In this document: one piece after another, positions 8,143 through 15,770 of the stretch
Numbering within the stretch: position 1 is the stretch's first letter
Layout of the letters: every line of letters begins with the position of its first letter
NCBI GenBank assembly: GCA_965242565.1
Contig: OZ251457.1
Coordinates: 682,001-746,000 of the forward strand
Reading direction: 5' to 3'
DNA: 64,000 nt
From: CATQGW01 sp965242565
Lineage (GTDB): Bacteria > Chloroflexota > Dehalococcoidia > Bin125
Position numbers and translations under genes: made by a program
Notes under the pieces: model-generated
The model's input: the letters and a program-made list of their open reading frames with translations, nothing else
Told to the model about the DNA's origin: nothing
Database searches by the model: none

Positions 8143-8355
8143 TCAGGTGCGGGTGAGGATGAGGGCGACCAACCCGCCGAACGTGCCAAGCACGAGTGTG
8201 GCGGTGAAGAGCTGAATCTGCATCGCCTTGTTGTCGACGTAGGCCCGGAGCCGCTCTTCCGACTGTCGGAGGTCGTCTTTGGTGGCGACGTTATCCAGCG
8301 TCGGGTTGAGCGCGCCGATGAACGAGCGGGCGGCAGGTGTCTTGGGCGACGACAT
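8143..8355 (-). CDS. Small membrane protein with coiled coil
   Basis: The product has 70 residues. The N-terminal half is polar and includes DDLRQSEERLRAYVDNKAMQ, which should form a short amphipathic or coiled-coil helix. Residues about 46-67 (LFTATLVLGTFGGLVALIL) form one membrane helix. The layout is like that of DUF1640/CCDC90-type or short hemolysin XhlA-like proteins, but the match is weak. It starts directly after the stop of the Nudix gene, with no gap, so it is probably translated from the same leftward message. Confidence 0.6.
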   Translation of the reverse strand: MSSPKTPAARSFIGALNPTLDNVATKDDLRQSEERLRAYVDNKAMQIQLFTATLVLGTFGGLVALILTRT

Positions 8356-8928
8356 CTAAGCGCCGCCAGGCTGGCCGCTGCGCCGGCGGTTGTAGTGGTC
8401 GAACGCGGCGATTGTCAGGGCGTGGGTGATCTCCGCGCGGCTGATCATGCCCGGCACTTCGCGCAGCGGGATCGTGAACACCTCGATCGCCTCCGAACTG
8501 GTGCCGACGATGTGGTCTTCGGCGACCGCCTTTTCGACATCCAGCGCCAGATACGACCAACAGCGGTTTTCCTGGAGCGCGGGGTTGGGGTGTACCCAGC
8601 CGAGCTCGATCGCCTCGCCGCTGCGGGGGCGGTAGCCGCTCTCCTCGTAGAGCTCCCTGAGCGCCGACTGAACAGGAGCCTCGCCGGGATCGACAATGCC
8701 GCCGGGCACCTCCAGCGTCAGCTCGCGCGTGCCCTGGCGGAACTGGCGGACGAAGACGACCTCATTGTCGGGTGTGAGCGGGATGATGTTGACCCAATCG
8801 GGGAACTCGAAGATGAAGAAGCGATGGTCGCGGCCGGAGCGCGGGTGGCGGCTGGTGTCCTGGCGCAGCCTGAAGAACCGATAGTCGGCCAGCAGCTCGC
8901 TCGATTGCCGCTCCCAGATGTCGCTCAT
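8356..8928 (-). CDS. Nudix hydrolase, ADP-ribose pyrophosphatase-like
   Basis: This 190-residue protein holds a complete Nudix box at residues about 77-99: GIVDPGEAPVQSALRELYEE followed by SGY. The glutamates of REL-x-EE-x-G that bind Mg are present. The surrounding fold (VNIIPLTPDNEVVFVRQFR upstream, GWVHPNPALQENRCWSYLAL downstream) is typical of ADP-ribose/nucleoside-diphosphate-sugar pyrophosphatases. The enzyme probably cleaves an X-linked nucleoside diphosphate in the cytoplasm. It lies 4 bases after the stop of the diiron ferritin-like gene and just before a small membrane protein, so the three are probably one operon. Confidence 0.87.
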   Translation of the reverse strand: MSDIWERQSSELLADYRFFRLRQDTSRHPRSGRDHRFFIFEFPDWVNIIPLTPDNEVVFVRQFRQGTRELTLEVPGGIVDPGEAPVQSALRELYEESGYRPRSGEAIELGWVHPNPALQENRCWSYLALDVEKAVAEDHIVGTSSEAIEVFTIPLREVPGMISRAEITHALTIAAFDHYNRRRSGQPGGA

Positions 8929-8932
8929 CGGC

Positions 8933-9760
8933 TCAGATCGCAGCGTCGAGGATGCGCTGGTAGCTGTCGATCCGCAGGAAGCGATCGAGGCCGGCGTCCC
9001 GCAGCTGCATGTCGAGGTTCTCGATCAGCGTCTGCTTGTAGCCGTCCACATCGATCCCCAGCAGCACCGCATCGCGCTTGATCCGGCGCAGCCCCAACGC
9101 CGTCGCTCCGGCCAGCAGCAGCTGGCTCTGCCGGACGTAGGCCCGCCCGGTCGGCGGGAGATTGCCGATCAGCTGCGGCAGGATCGTGTGCAGGAAGTTC
9201 ACGTGGCGCACCTCGTCGCGCAGGATCAGCCGGAAGATCTGCTTGGCGAGCGGGTCGATGTCGGGGATGTCGAGCGTCTGCTGTAGGAAGAGGGCGGCGA
9301 AGTTTTCGCTGAACAGCGTGGACGTCAGCCAGTTTTCGACGCGGTAGAAGCCCCACGAGGCCATCCCGCCGAAGCGCTCGATCAGAAAGCGCTCGGCACC
9401 GCTCAAGTGGCCGTGGCCGTCGGCTTCGGTGAGGTAGCGGTCCAGCGCGTAGACATGCCGCGCCTCGTCTTGGCACTGCGCGGCCAGATAGAGATTGAGG
9501 CTGGGGTTGCGCAGCTGGTGGGTCGCCTTGCTCATCATCACCTGGATCGTGTCCAACCCCATCACCTCAAGGCCGAGGAAGACATTCATCATCCGCAGCC
9601 AGGCGTCGCGCTTCTCGTCGGGAATTTGCGCCCCCCGCTCCCACTCAACATCGCGGTCGGCGTTCCAAAGCCGCTCGCCCTGCTGTCGGAACAGGGTGCG
9701 GAACGCCTCGACCTGATCGTCGCCGCCGTCGCGCTGCACCGCCGCCGGTGAACGCCGCAT
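8933..9760 (-). CDS. Ferritin-like diiron protein (R2/oxygenase-like)
   Basis: The product has 275 residues and is nearly all helical. Carboxylate and His residues typical of a four-helix diiron site are visible: E65 in FLGLEVMG, E99 and H102 in CQDEARHVY, and E183 and H186 in RDEVRHVNF. This layout matches ribonucleotide reductase R2-like and AurF-like N-oxygenase families rather than ferritin. There is no R1 subunit nearby, so it is probably not a reductase. The ATG at 9760 is set by a strong GGAGGAGG 7 bases upstream. The leftward promoter sits at 9782-9787. Co-transcribed with a Nudix hydrolase; the substrate is unknown. Confidence 0.75.
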   Translation of the reverse strand: MRRSPAAVQRDGGDDQVEAFRTLFRQQGERLWNADRDVEWERGAQIPDEKRDAWLRMMNVFLGLEVMGLDTIQVMMSKATHQLRNPSLNLYLAAQCQDEARHVYALDRYLTEADGHGHLSGAERFLIERFGGMASWGFYRVENWLTSTLFSENFAALFLQQTLDIPDIDPLAKQIFRLILRDEVRHVNFLHTILPQLIGNLPPTGRAYVRQSQLLLAGATALGLRRIKRDAVLLGIDVDGYKQTLIENLDMQLRDAGLDRFLRIDSYQRILDAAI

Positions 9761-9781
9761 ACACGCCTCCTCCGTCTGCGC

Positions 9782-9787
9782 ACTATA
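9782..9787 (-). promoter_or_regulatory. -10 element of the diiron-protein operon
   Basis: On the minus strand this reads TATAGT, 21 bases before the ATG at 9760, with GGAGGAGG between. The same TATAGT is found before alaS at 29855-29860. No clear -35 box is visible; the upstream side is occupied by the 15-bp tandem repeat. Confidence 0.5.
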
Positions 9788-9800
9788 TCCGCGCAGGTCG

Positions 9801-9871
9801 TGTCTGCCCAAGCCTTGTCTGCCCAAGCCTTGTCTGCCCAAGCCTTGTCTGCTCAAGCCGTGTCTGCCCAA
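9801..9871. repeat. 15-bp tandem repeat in a divergent promoter region
   Basis: The unit TGTCTGCCCAAGCCT is repeated 4.7 times: three perfect copies, one with two changes, and a partial one. Each junction contains CTTG-TCTGCC-CAAG, a small inverted repeat, so the array may be a set of operator-like sites. It lies between the leftward diiron-protein operon and the rightward gene at 9901. Confidence 0.85.
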
Positions 9872-9888
9872 TAGCGGGCAACCCGTCG

Positions 9889-9894
9889 TATACT
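9889..9894 (+). promoter_or_regulatory. -10 element of a possible leaderless message
   Basis: TATACT ends 6 bases before the ATG at 9901. Transcription starting about 7 bases downstream would begin at the start codon itself, so the message would be leaderless. There is no Shine-Dalgarno. A similar arrangement is seen at 54915-54920. Confidence 0.5.
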
Positions 9895-9900
9895 GCGGCC

Positions 9901-10338
9901 ATGGCCAACGACGAGGGGTTCGATCTGGAAGAAACGCTGCGCGCGCTGCGCGAGGCGGATGTCGTGGTGATCGGCTTCGGCTGGCTCTCCGAGCGGCTGC
10001 TGATCGACGGACGCAGCAACGAGGCCGACGGCCCGTTCGTGCGGGTGGTGGAGCCGGTGCGCTCGCCACAGGATCGCATCCGTCAGCTGCGCAAGCTGCG
10101 GCCGGGCTTCGGCGACCCTGAGTCGTTCGTTTTCTTCCCCTGGGCCGGTCGGGTGGATTCGTTCGTCGAGGCGGGGCTGTTCGAGCGGATTCTGGATCGC
10201 TGCGCGAACGACCAGACGGCGGAAGACGACGCGCGCGCAGCGCTGCGCAGGCTCTACGAGCTGGACCGCGAGGACATCCGCCAGGCGATCTCCGGCGGCG
10301 AGAAGTACCACACGCTCTACGAGCGCGTGGAGGCGTAG
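9901..10338 (+). CDS. Hypothetical protein, 145 residues
   Basis: I do not recognise this protein. It is soluble and acidic, with a hydrophobic strand early on (ADVVVIGFGWLSERLLIDG) and then RVVEPVRSPQDRIRQLRKLR. A FVFFPWAGRVDSFVEAGLFE block and a helical end follow. The strand-loop-helix start is not a Rossmann nucleotide site, as it lacks G-x-G-x-x-G. The TATACT -10 element only 6 bases upstream and the lack of a ribosome site suggest leaderless translation. It diverges from the diiron-protein operon across a 15-bp tandem repeat, so the two may share regulation. Confidence 0.6.
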   Translation: MANDEGFDLEETLRALREADVVVIGFGWLSERLLIDGRSNEADGPFVRVVEPVRSPQDRIRQLRKLRPGFGDPESFVFFPWAGRVDSFVEAGLFERILDRCANDQTAEDDARAALRRLYELDREDIRQAISGGEKYHTLYERVEA

Positions 10339-10369
10339 GCGGGCGACGCGGGCGGCGCCGTTATGTCTA

Positions 10370-10399
10370 TTGACGCAACATTTCGCATTACACTACGCT
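10370..10399 (+). promoter_or_regulatory. Sigma-70-like promoter
   Basis: TTGACG (10370-10375) and TACGCT (10394-10399) are separated by 18 bases, close to the ideal housekeeping promoter. This is the best complete -35/-10 pair I see in the window. It drives the small zinc-ribbon-like gene starting near 10434. Confidence 0.6.
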
Positions 10400-10433
10400 T
10401 TACCCAGACTCGTGCGGCGAAGGGGTGATCGCA

Positions 10434-10640
10434 GTGGCTGAACGCAAGTCCAATCGGCGCGCGCGTTCCGGTAAAGCCGTGGAGCCGCAGGAACCGCAGG
10501 GCTGCCAGCACCACTGGCGCATTGAACGTCCCGACGCCCAGGTCTCGCACGGCGTCTGCACCAAGTGCGGCGAGGAAAAAGACTTCCTCAACTACGGGGA
10601 GGAACTGCGCCTGCCCTTCGGTCGTCGCCGCCGTCGCTAG
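10434..10640 (+). CDS. Small zinc-ribbon-like protein
   Basis: About 68 residues, very basic at both ends. The centre contains CQHHW, followed about 16 residues later by CTKCGEEKDF. This gives a Cys/His set able to bind one zinc. The GTG at 10434 is preferred because GAAGGGG lies about 8 bases upstream; a GTG at 10425 would add three residues. It ends in a run of arginines (GRRRRR), which suggests nucleic-acid or ribosome contact. It follows a strong promoter at 10370-10399 and stands alone between convergent neighbours. The function is unknown. Confidence 0.6.
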   Translation: MAERKSNRRARSGKAVEPQEPQGCQHHWRIERPDAQVSHGVCTKCGEEKDFLNYGEELRLPFGRRRRR

Positions 10641-10666
10641 GGCATGTTCACACCAAGCCCGCCGGT

Positions 10667-11527
10667 CTACGGCGGTGGCCCCACCACCTCTGCACGCACT
10701 GCGATGATCCGCTCGGTTTGGTAGAAGCCCAACTGCTCGAAGGCGGCCGCGCTGAGCTGGATGTCGGTGTTCGAGCTCTCCGAGCCGCGCACCACGACCA
10801 GCGCTTCGGCACCCACTACCTGCGCAATCTGATCCTCGTTCAGCAGCGGCGCGCCCGGCAGCCGGGTCAGACGCAGCGTCGTCCCGGTCGGCCAGATGTT
10901 GGAGAACGCCGCGGTCGCGTCGGCCGGGTCGTAGGGCGTGTCGTCGGCCAGACGCCGCGGAATGCCGGGGGGCAGCGCCTCGGCGGTCATCCGCTCGCCG
11001 ACCAGCGGCGCGCCGCCCACATCGGCGGGCGTCACGGCGCTGGCGGCGATGGTCGGCTGGGCCTGGGCGGGATGCACGGCCGGTTCGCTGGTCGGCTCGG
11101 GCGGGGGCTCCGCCTGCTCGGCCGCCGGTTCCGCCGCCGGCGCGGCGGCGGGCGCGCTCGGCGCACCCTGCTCGGCCGCGGCCGCCTCTTGCGCCGCAGG
11201 AGCGGGCTGTTCGGCGGCGGCCGCGGCTTGCTGTTGCGCCGCCGGCGCGGCGGGCTCGGCGGCCGCCTCGGCGGCGGGCGCGGCCGGCTCGTCGTCGTTG
11301 CGCAGCAGGTAGTAGACGCCGAAGTAGACGCCGACGCCGATGCCCCCCAGCACCAGCAGCGGCAGCAGCAGACGCGCGATCCGCCGGAGCGTGAAGCGCC
11401 GCCGCCGCTCATTGGGCAGCAGCAGCCGTTGGTTCACATGAAACGGCGGACTCTGCTCGCTGCGCACCCGCACTTCTGGACTGGAGAACTCGCGCGTTCC
11501 GCGCGCTTCAGGCGGCATTCTGCTCAT
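10667..11527 (-). CDS. Membrane-anchored protein with double-psi beta-barrel-like domain
   Basis: The product has 286 residues. A basic N-terminal 50 residues is followed by one membrane helix at about 52-75 (ARLLLPLLVLGGIGVGVYF). A long Ala/Pro/Glu/Gln-rich linker runs to about residue 170. The C-terminal 100 residues contain FSNIWPTGTTLRLTRLPG, then ALVVVRGSESSNTDIQLSAA and then AFEQLG. These are the strand pattern and the D-x-Q-L-S-x-x-A-F signature of RlpA-like double-psi beta-barrels. Such domains act in the cell envelope, often on peptidoglycan. The catalytic Asp is tentatively in NTDIQLS. The extended linker would reach through the wall. Confidence 0.65.
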   Translation of the reverse strand: MSRMPPEARGTREFSSPEVRVRSEQSPPFHVNQRLLLPNERRRRFTLRRIARLLLPLLVLGGIGVGVYFGVYYLLRNDDEPAAPAAEAAAEPAAPAAQQQAAAAAEQPAPAAQEAAAAEQGAPSAPAAAPAAEPAAEQAEPPPEPTSEPAVHPAQAQPTIAASAVTPADVGGAPLVGERMTAEALPPGIPRRLADDTPYDPADATAAFSNIWPTGTTLRLTRLPGAPLLNEDQIAQVVGAEALVVVRGSESSNTDIQLSAAAFEQLGFYQTERIIAVRAEVVGPPP

Positions 11528-11599
11528 GCCAGCATCGTACCGCCCAGCGTCGTACTACCGTGCCGCGCCCACGCCGCAACCGCTCGGTAGCATTCAGCC

Positions 11600-11974
11600 A
11601 TGGCCGCGCATCCGGAGACGAAACGCATCCGCTGCCCGCAGTGCGAGCGAGCGCTGGAGATCGGCGTGCCGCCGGCCGACGGGCGGACGCGGCGCGTCGT
11701 CACCCACTGCACGGGCTGTGAGCACGACCTCGTCGTCTCTCGCGCGCGCAAGGATGACGAACCGCTGCGCATCCGCGCCTGCAAGCGCTGGGCGGTGACC
11801 TGCCCCTACTGCAAGGAACCGACGATCGCCCGCCTGCCGCCGGCCGGCCTGCTGCGCCGCAAGGAGACCACGCCCTGCCGGCACTGCCGCAAGCCGTTGA
11901 TCGTGGAGCGGCGCGAGGAAGGCAAAATCGTGCTGCGCGCGCACCGCGGCATCCTCGAAGGCGCATTGCTCTGA
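11600..11974 (+). CDS. Double zinc-ribbon protein
   Basis: This 124-residue protein has four C-x-x-C pairs: CPQC and CTGC in the first half, CPYC and CRHC in the second. They form two zinc ribbons, each of about 40 residues. The second half also contains KRWAVTCPYCKEPTIARLPP. There is no other recognisable domain and no membrane segment. Such proteins usually bind nucleic acid or a partner protein. It diverges from the envelope protein at 10667-11527, with 72 bases between the starts. No Shine-Dalgarno is obvious before the ATG at 11600. Confidence 0.7.
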   Translation: MAAHPETKRIRCPQCERALEIGVPPADGRTRRVVTHCTGCEHDLVVSRARKDDEPLRIRACKRWAVTCPYCKEPTIARLPPAGLLRRKETTPCRHCRKPLIVERREEGKIVLRAHRGILEGALL

Positions 11975-12015
11975 TTGCCCCGGCTGGCCGCTCTGACGCA
12001 TCGGCAACGCTGCGA

Positions 12016-12143
12016 GGCGGCTACAGGGCGGCTACAGGACGGCTGCGGGGCGGCTGCGGGGTGATTGACTGCGCATTGACGGGTACGCTGTAGCGCACCG
12101 CAAACTGGAGCGGGCGGCAGCCGACTGGAGCGAGCGGCAACCG
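12016..12143. repeat. Two short tandem repeats in the malic enzyme leader
   Basis: Four 11-bp units (GGCGGCTACAG and variants) occupy 12016-12059. Two 20-bp units starting ACTGGAGCG occupy 12104-12143. A GGTACGCTG with a -10-like TACGCT (12084-12089) lies between them, so the repeats flank the probable promoter of the malic enzyme gene. Confidence 0.7.
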
Positions 12144-12170
12144 ACAGGGCGCCGACGCAGGAGCGAGACC

Positions 12171-13343
12171 ATGAGCAGCGTGGATACCACCATTCCGGAC
12201 CAGGAAGCGATCGAGGCCCATCGCCAGTGGCGGGGCAAAATCGATTACGCCTCCAAGGTCACCGTGAACAACCACGACGATCTGAGCATCGTCTACACCC
12301 CGGGCGTCGCCGCGCCCTGCCTCGAAATTGAGCGCGACCCGGCCCAGGCCCGCGAACTGACCGGCGTCGGCAACCTCGTCGCCGTCGTGACCGACGGCTC
12401 CGCCGTGCTGGGCCTGGGCGACATCGGCCCGCAGGCGGCGCTGCCGGTGATGGAGGGCAAGTGCGTGCTCTTCCGCGAATTCGCCGGCGTCGACGCCATC
12501 CCGATCGCTCTTTCCGTGCGCGAGGTGGACGACATCGTCGCCGCCGTTGAGGCGATCGCACCCTCGCTAGGTGGAATCAACCTCGAAGACATCTCCGCGC
12601 CGCGCTGCTTCGAAATCGAGCAGCAGCTGCACGAATCGCTCTCGATTCCGGTGATGCACGACGACCAGCACGGCACCGCCGTCGTCGCGCTGGCCGGGGT
12701 GATCAACGCGCTCAAGTTGACCAACCGCGATTTCAAAGACATTCGCACGGTCGTGCTCGGCGCGGGCGCCAGCGGCATCGCCTGCTCCAAAATCCTGCGC
12801 GACATGGGCTGCGAGGACATCTCGCTGATCGACTCGAAGGGTCTGCTGACGGTCGACCGCGAGGACCTCAATCCGTGGAAGCGCGAGGCGGCCGGCTGGT
12901 CCGAGCAGCACAACAACTCCGACGGGAGTATCCCGCAGACCTCGCAGGTGATGCGCGGCGCGGACCTGTTCCTCGGTCTGGCGGGCCCCGGCCTGGTCAC
13001 CGTCGCCGATGTGGCATCGATGAACGACAACTCGATGGTCTTCGCGATGGCCAATCCCACGCCGGAGATCATGCCCGACGAGGCGGCCGAGGCGGGCGCC
13101 GCGATCGTCGCCACCGGGCGCTCCGACTTCCCCAACCAGATCAACAACGCGCTGGGCTTCCCGGGGCTCTTCCGCGGGCTGCTCGACGGCGCGATTCCCA
13201 ATGTCGAAGACGCGCACAAGATCGCGGCGGCGCAGGCCATCGCCGACTTCGTCGAGGACCCCACGCCGGATCGCATCGTGCCCAGCATCTTCGAAGAGGG
13301 ACTCGCCTACGCCGTGGCCGACGCAGTCCGCGCCGTGGGCTAG
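12171..13343 (+). CDS. Malic enzyme (NAD(P)-dependent malate decarboxylation)
   Basis: This 390-residue protein has the length of the short bacterial malic enzymes that lack the phosphotransacetylase-like tail. Motifs visible in order are IVYTPGVAAPC, VVTDGSAVLGLGDIG, the metal-binding VMHDDQHGTAVV, the nucleotide-binding VVLGAGASGIACSKIL, and GRSDFPNQINNALGFPG. The enzyme turns L-malate into pyruvate and CO2 in the cytoplasm, giving reduced nicotinamide; NAD versus NADP cannot be decided. It is monocistronic. The leader carries two tandem repeats, and a hairpin (13346-13375) follows the stop. Confidence 0.93.
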   Translation: MSSVDTTIPDQEAIEAHRQWRGKIDYASKVTVNNHDDLSIVYTPGVAAPCLEIERDPAQARELTGVGNLVAVVTDGSAVLGLGDIGPQAALPVMEGKCVLFREFAGVDAIPIALSVREVDDIVAAVEAIAPSLGGINLEDISAPRCFEIEQQLHESLSIPVMHDDQHGTAVVALAGVINALKLTNRDFKDIRTVVLGAGASGIACSKILRDMGCEDISLIDSKGLLTVDREDLNPWKREAAGWSEQHNNSDGSIPQTSQVMRGADLFLGLAGPGLVTVADVASMNDNSMVFAMANPTPEIMPDEAAEAGAAIVATGRSDFPNQINNALGFPGLFRGLLDGAIPNVEDAHKIAAAQAIADFVEDPTPDRIVPSIFEEGLAYAVADAVRAVG

Positions 13344-13345
13344 AA

Positions 13346-13375
13346 GCCGTCTTCCGAGCGGGAAATCCAGACGGC
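13346..13375 (+). terminator. Possible hairpin after malic enzyme
   Basis: GCCGTCT (13346-13352) pairs perfectly with AGACGGC (13369-13375) across a 16-base loop, right after the stop at 13343. No T-tract follows, so it may be a processing or protection stem rather than a factor-independent terminator. Confidence 0.35.
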
Positions 13376-13511
13376 GGTTGTCAACGGCGCGGGGTGTCGG
13401 ATGGTCTGCGAACGGGTGTTGGCAGCCAAGCGCTGGGGCAAGGCGCGCCGGCGTGGGTTGATCGATCAGTTCAATCTTGAGTAGCGGGATCTCTACGGCG
13501 GTTTGGCGTGA
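13376..13511 (+). pseudogene. Decayed GIY-YIG nuclease fragment (C-terminal part)
   Basis: In one frame the DNA reads AAKRWGKARRRGLIDQFNLE, then TAG, then RDLYGGLA and TGA. This matches the end of small GIY-YIG nucleases (R-E-K-x-I-K-x-W...NPEWRDLY), with the conserved Trp replaced by a stop. The same segment occurs, inverted, at 21824-21922. The N-terminal GIY-YIG part is missing here, so only the tail remains. The following 400 bases to the next gene are palindromic repeat DNA. Confidence 0.55.
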
Positions 13512-13909
13512 GGTCTGGGGAGCCGGGGGCGGCGTTGGTGCTGCTCACGTCGAGATACCCGCGCAAGCGCGGGTATGACGGGGAAGATGGCGCGGGTATG
13601 ACGGAATGGGAGTGCGCGGGAGCGGCGGGCGCAGGCGGTTCGGGGCTTCGGCCTGCGCACAGGGTTGGGTTTAGGCCCCAGATCAAGTCTGGGGCGACGG
13701 ATCTTGGGGGTGGGGGTCTGAGGTGGTTTGGGGCCGGTTCGCGCTCGGGGGCGGGAATAACGAGGAACGGGGCGGGGGCGGCGTTGGCGCCGCTCACGTC
13801 GAGATACCCCCGATCGGGCCGGGGGCAGGCTCCGCGGCAAGCGCGGGTATGACGGAGTGGGCGCGGGGAGACGGAGGGGCGGCGCGGGAGACGGAAGTGT
13901 GAATACGAC
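13512..13909. repeat. Palindromic interspersed repeat cluster
   Basis: This gene-free stretch holds repeat modules seen elsewhere in the window. They are ATACCCGCGCAAGCGCGGGTAT near 13555, CCCCAGATCAAGTCTGGGG at 13677-13695, and a second ATACCCCCGATCGGGCCGGGGG-type module near 13804, with GGGAATGACGG-like spacers. No plausible coding frame is seen. Confidence 0.8.
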
Positions 13910-14848
13910 CTAGGGGTTGAGGGCCTGCGCCAATGCGCCGCGCAGCGAGAGTACCGGGCTGTAGTCGGCTGCGACGCGCAACCGACTGTCGTCGATCAGG
14001 TGCGGCGTTCCCGTCAGTTGCACGTAGTCATCGACGCCTTCGGGGGCGGGCAGCGCCCAGCCCGCCAGCGACGCCGCATCGAGCGCTCGAGCCAACGGCA
14101 ACGGCGCGCTCCAGAAGCGCGGCTCCACGCCGCGCAGCCGGCAGGCCTCTTCGGCCAGCTCGCGCCAGGTCGTGTGCGCGCCGGCCGCGTGAAAGATCTG
14201 CCCGGCGATCTGGGCGCCGGCCTGCCCGGCGGTTTTGCCGTTCGTCTGGTCGCAGGCGGCGAGAATCGCCCACACGGCGCGGGCCAGATCGGCCGCGCCG
14301 ATGATCGAAAGCGGCGCCCGCCCGCCCGCCACCAGGCCTCCGCGCGGATGCCTGGCGAAATGCCCTGCCATGCGGCGCAGCAGCCCCTCACTGTTTGCCA
14401 GACAGGGCGCGGCGCGCAGCACGGTGACTGGCACGCTGCGGCGGTAAGTCCGCGCGGCCTGCTCGGCCGTGGCGCGGCTCTGTGCCGGCTCGCCGCGCGG
14501 ATGCGGCGTCCAGCTCTCGGGCACCGGCCAGGGCGGCAGCTCACCCCCGTACACCTCGGTGGTCGAGACCAACAAAAAGCCGTCCAGCTTCACGCGTATG
14601 CAGGCATCGAGCAGCGTTGTCGTCGCGGCCACATTTTCGGCGTCGTAATCCGACGCCGCGCGGTCCGGCTCCGTCAGCGCGTGCGCGTGGACCACATGCG
14701 TCGCGCCGTCCAGCGCCGCCCTGAGCGCGGCGGCGTCCTGCAGCTGTTCGGAGGCTGTGAGCGTGCGCAGCTCGACGTCCTGGCGTTGCAGCTCCGCAAG
14801 GATCTGGCTGCCCGGCGACTGCTCTGCACCCGTGAGCACGATCCGCAT
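13910..14848 (-). CDS. NAD-dependent epimerase/dehydratase-like (extended SDR), atypical
   Basis: The product has 312 residues and the overall layout of an extended short-chain dehydrogenase: MRIVLTGAEQSPGSQILAEL, then DGATHVVHAHALTEPDRAAS, then LLVSTTEVYGG. Two features are odd. The N-terminal glycine motif reads TGAEQSPGS instead of TGxxGxxG. The active-site Y-x-x-x-K is not recognisable where it is expected (EPAQSRATAEQAARTY). It may bind a nucleotide weakly or serve a non-catalytic role, as in NmrA- or SDR39-type proteins. It diverges from the alpha/beta hydrolase, with 84 bases between starts. Confidence 0.7.
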   Translation of the reverse strand: MRIVLTGAEQSPGSQILAELQRQDVELRTLTASEQLQDAAALRAALDGATHVVHAHALTEPDRAASDYDAENVAATTTLLDACIRVKLDGFLLVSTTEVYGGELPPWPVPESWTPHPRGEPAQSRATAEQAARTYRRSVPVTVLRAAPCLANSEGLLRRMAGHFARHPRGGLVAGGRAPLSIIGAADLARAVWAILAACDQTNGKTAGQAGAQIAGQIFHAAGAHTTWRELAEEACRLRGVEPRFWSAPLPLARALDAASLAGWALPAPEGVDDYVQLTGTPHLIDDSRLRVAADYSPVLSLRGALAQALNP

Positions 14849-14932
14849 GACGCGAGCGTATCGCGCCTGAAGCGACTCGCCCGCGAATGCCCCGCCGCGC
14901 ACTGCGCTAGATTCTCTGTTGGTGGACTGTTG

Positions 14933-15769
14933 ATGGAGCGCTTCGACGCCGCTCCCGCGATTCGCAGAACGAAAGACGCCCAGATGCCGTTTCTCTCCCG
15001 ACCGAGCTGCGATCTCTACTACGAAACGTCCGGCGAAGGACCGGCGATCGTCTTTGCGCACGGCGGCGGCGGCAATCACCTCTCGTGGTGGCAGCAGGCC
15101 CCGATTTTCGCCGAGGCTTACCACTGCGTCGTGTTCGATCACCGCGGCTGGGGGCGCAGCGTGGAGCAGGAGGGCGGGCCAGGACCGAACGCCTTCGTTG
15201 ACGACCTGATCGCGCTGCTCGACGAGTTGGAGATCGAGCGCGCCGCGCTGGTGGCGCAGTCGATGGGCGGCTGGACCTGCCTCGGCGCCGCCGTGCAGCA
15301 CCCCGAGCGCGTCGCGGCGCTGCTGATGGGCGGCACCACCGGGGGATTGACTACCCCCGCCGTGGCCTCCGTCGCCGGCACGCGCGAGCGCATCCGCCGC
15401 GAAGGGCTGGGCAATCTCGCCTACCACCCCAACCTGCGCGACCGCGACCCGGCCCTGGCCTTCCTCTACGACGAGATCATGGCGCTCAACCCGCCGCTGG
15501 GCGGGAACCTGCTCGAGGCGATGGCCGAACTCGCGCCCAATCCTGAAGCGGTGGCGGCGCTGCCCATGCCGATCCTCTGGATCGTCGGTTCCGCCGACCC
15601 GCTGATGCCGCCGCCGGTGATTCGCGCGGCGCAGGAGCACGTGCCGGGCTCGTCCTACTTCGAGGCCGCCGACACGGGCCACTCGGTCTACTTCGAGCGG
15701 CCTGTCGAGTTCAACATGCAGCTCAACAGCTTCCTGGTTGAAGCCGGCTGGGGCGAGAGCGTCTTCTAG
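14933..15769 (+). CDS. Alpha/beta-fold hydrolase
   Basis: The catalytic triad of this family is visible: nucleophile Ser in AQSMGGWTC, acid Asp in GSADPLMPP, and His in DTGHSVYFE. The oxyanion segment is FAHGGGGNHLSWW. ATG 14933 (GGTGGA 6 bases upstream) gives 278 residues. The ATG at 14984, which begins MPFLSRPSCDLYYETSGEG, is where most relatives begin and is a serious alternative (261 residues). It is a cytoplasmic hydrolase of an unknown ester, amide or C-C substrate. No operon partner is evident. Confidence 0.85.
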   Translation: MERFDAAPAIRRTKDAQMPFLSRPSCDLYYETSGEGPAIVFAHGGGGNHLSWWQQAPIFAEAYHCVVFDHRGWGRSVEQEGGPGPNAFVDDLIALLDELEIERAALVAQSMGGWTCLGAAVQHPERVAALLMGGTTGGLTTPAVASVAGTRERIRREGLGNLAYHPNLRDRDPALAFLYDEIMALNPPLGGNLLEAMAELAPNPEAVAALPMPILWIVGSADPLMPPPVIRAAQEHVPGSSYFEAADTGHSVYFERPVEFNMQLNSFLVEAGWGESVF

Positions 15770-15770
15770 G

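Noticed and set aside
8933..9760. Class I ribonucleotide reductase small subunit
   Set aside because: No large subunit gene is adjacent and the ligand spacing also fits other diiron oxygenases; only a family-level call is given.
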